NCBI RefSeq assembly: GCF_028551255.1
Contig: NZ_CP117030.1
Coordinates: forward strand, 1,550,001-1,614,000
Source: Vibrio tubiashii
Lineage (GTDB): Bacteria; Pseudomonadota; Gammaproteobacteria; Enterobacterales; Vibrionaceae
Reading direction: 5' to 3'
DNA: 64,000 nucleotides
Shown: positions 63,199 to 64,000 of the stretch, piece after piece
Layout of the letters: each line of letters begins with the position of its first letter
Numbering within the stretch: the first letter of the stretch is position 1
Position numbers and translations under genes: made by a program
The notes under the pieces: model-generated
What the model saw: only the letters and a program-made list of their open reading frames with translations
Told to the model about the DNA's origin: nothing
The model's database searches: none

Positions 63199-64000
63199 AT
63201 GAATATATTACTTGCCATGATTCCGGCGTTCTTTTGGGGAACCACTTATGCCGTCACGCAATACACACTTGCGGACTGGCCTCCCCTATTACTGGGTGCG
63301 ATCCGTGCTCTACCAGCCGGACTTCTGTTGTTGGCATTTAAGCCAAGCCTGCCGAAAAAAGGCGACTGGCAGATTTTGTTTAGCTTAGGTTTGATCAATA
63401 TTGCGACCTTCTTCGGGCTGATCTTTGTCATGGCGCTGACGTTGCCTTCTGCCATTTCTGGTGTTGGCATGATCTCAGTGCCTGTATTTGCGATGCTCTA
63501 CAACTGGTTAATCAACAAACATCGCCCAGGCTTGATCCAGTCGGTATGTGGTGCCACCTTGATCGTGCTCGCTTGGATGCTGTTTGACCCAAGTTCAATT
63601 AGCCTAAATCCGATTGGTTTGGGGGCTATGCTCGCGGCGATCATGTGTATTGTGGTTGGCAGCTCGATCACTAAATCACTCGGCAATCGTATGCACTGGT
63701 GGACAGTCTTAACCTGGCAGCTCATCCTCGGTGGTGTGATTCTGTCTATCGCCGCAGGTGTTCAAGGGGCAATGGAACCGGCAAAATACGCTGCGATTTT
63801 CAACAACTTCTCAATGACCAATCTGTCTGGTTTGTTATGGGTTGTCGGGCTTAACACGGCACTAGGATACGGCATGTATGTGTGGCTATTGCAACGTATG
63901 TCTGTGGTCGACTTTACCTTTGGAGGTATCGCCAATCCTATCGCGGGTATCGTGTCTGGACTTATCTTGCTCGGTGAATCCTTTACCCCATTCCAGTACA
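63199..64000 (+). CDS. EamA/DMT-superfamily transporter, N-terminal part (cut by window edge)
   Basis: The first 267 codons of an open frame that runs past the window end. It begins MNILLAMIPAFFWGTTYAVT and shows repeated hydrophobic helices with WxxN-type and Gly-rich motifs, for example LGAIRALPAGLLLLAF, ISGVGMISVPVFAMLYNWL and GLNTALGYGMYVWLLQRMSVVDFTFGGIANPIAGIVSGLILLGE, the last being typical of the second EamA repeat. Such proteins export amino acids, nucleosides or drugs. Divergent from a MarR gene with two shared operators. Confidence 0.88.
   Translation, partial: MNILLAMIPAFFWGTTYAVTQYTLADWPPLLLGAIRALPAGLLLLAFKPSLPKKGDWQILFSLGLINIATFFGLIFVMALTLPSAISGVGMISVPVFAMLYNWLINKHRPGLIQSVCGATLIVLAWMLFDPSSISLNPIGLGAMLAAIMCIVVGSSITKSLGNRMHWWTVLTWQLILGGVILSIAAGVQGAMEPAKYAAIFNNFSMTNLSGLLWVVGLNTALGYGMYVWLLQRMSVVDFTFGGIANPIAGIVSGLILLGESFTPFQY

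Overview
The window looks like a stretch of a Vibrio (Vibrionaceae, Gammaproteobacteria) genome. Pointers are a Zur-box-controlled ShyB-type cell wall endopeptidase, a bacterial TrmY-like protein, a LapA-type VCBS/RTX giant adhesin, and many LysR, TetR and MarR units. The mix resembles the accessory-rich second chromosome of vibrios, but that is inference. No rRNA, tRNA, transposase, integrase, prophage or CRISPR array was seen. Both ends are cut: the C-terminus of an AraC-type regulator on the left and an EamA-type transporter on the right.

Left third (1-24 kb). A TetR regulator with an alpha/beta hydrolase is followed by a membrane acyltransferase and a MAPEG plus coiled-coil membrane protein pair. 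Next comes an overlapping ArsR-SigZ operon and, 3 kb away, a YraQ/ArsP-type permease with a cysteine-rich linker; both promoters share a palindromic motif. Between them lie a glutamine amidotransferase and shyB with a near-perfect Zur box. A run of stress or unknown genes follows (VOC protein, SnoaL-like protein with a divergent LysR, a 409-residue protein I cannot assign, MarR, PgpB, GAF-GGDEF). A TPP-riboswitch-controlled thiamine-precursor salvage operon (thiD-thiZ-thiX-thiY-tenA), an HDOD protein and a LysR regulator close this part.

Middle (24-36 kb). One 3475-residue LapA-like adhesin has an N-terminal retention region with a TAAG LapG-type cleavage motif, about 26 VCBS repeats (six nearly identical) and an RTX/type I secretion C-terminus. 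A separate 136-residue protein just downstream carries a single VCBS-like unit. No type I exporter or LapD/LapG is in the window.

Right part (36-64 kb). It holds a Tat-exported PhoX phosphatase, a 27-codon mini-gene, a DctPQM TRAP transporter, an IclR regulator with an arginase-fold protein that has lost its metal ligands, an orphan RND-type adaptor with a TetR regulator, a 6-phospho-beta-glucosidase, UspA, an NfsB-type nitroreductase with a small monooxygenase and LysR, an exported amidohydrolase and TrmY. A glyoxylate/glycerate block follows: gcl-hyi-glxR, a CdaR-type regulator and gntP-garK on the minus strand, with aceB-glcG divergent. Together these turn glyoxylate into tartronate semialdehyde, glycerate and 2-phosphoglycerate, or into malate. 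A MarR regulator and the truncated EamA transporter share two copies of one operator.
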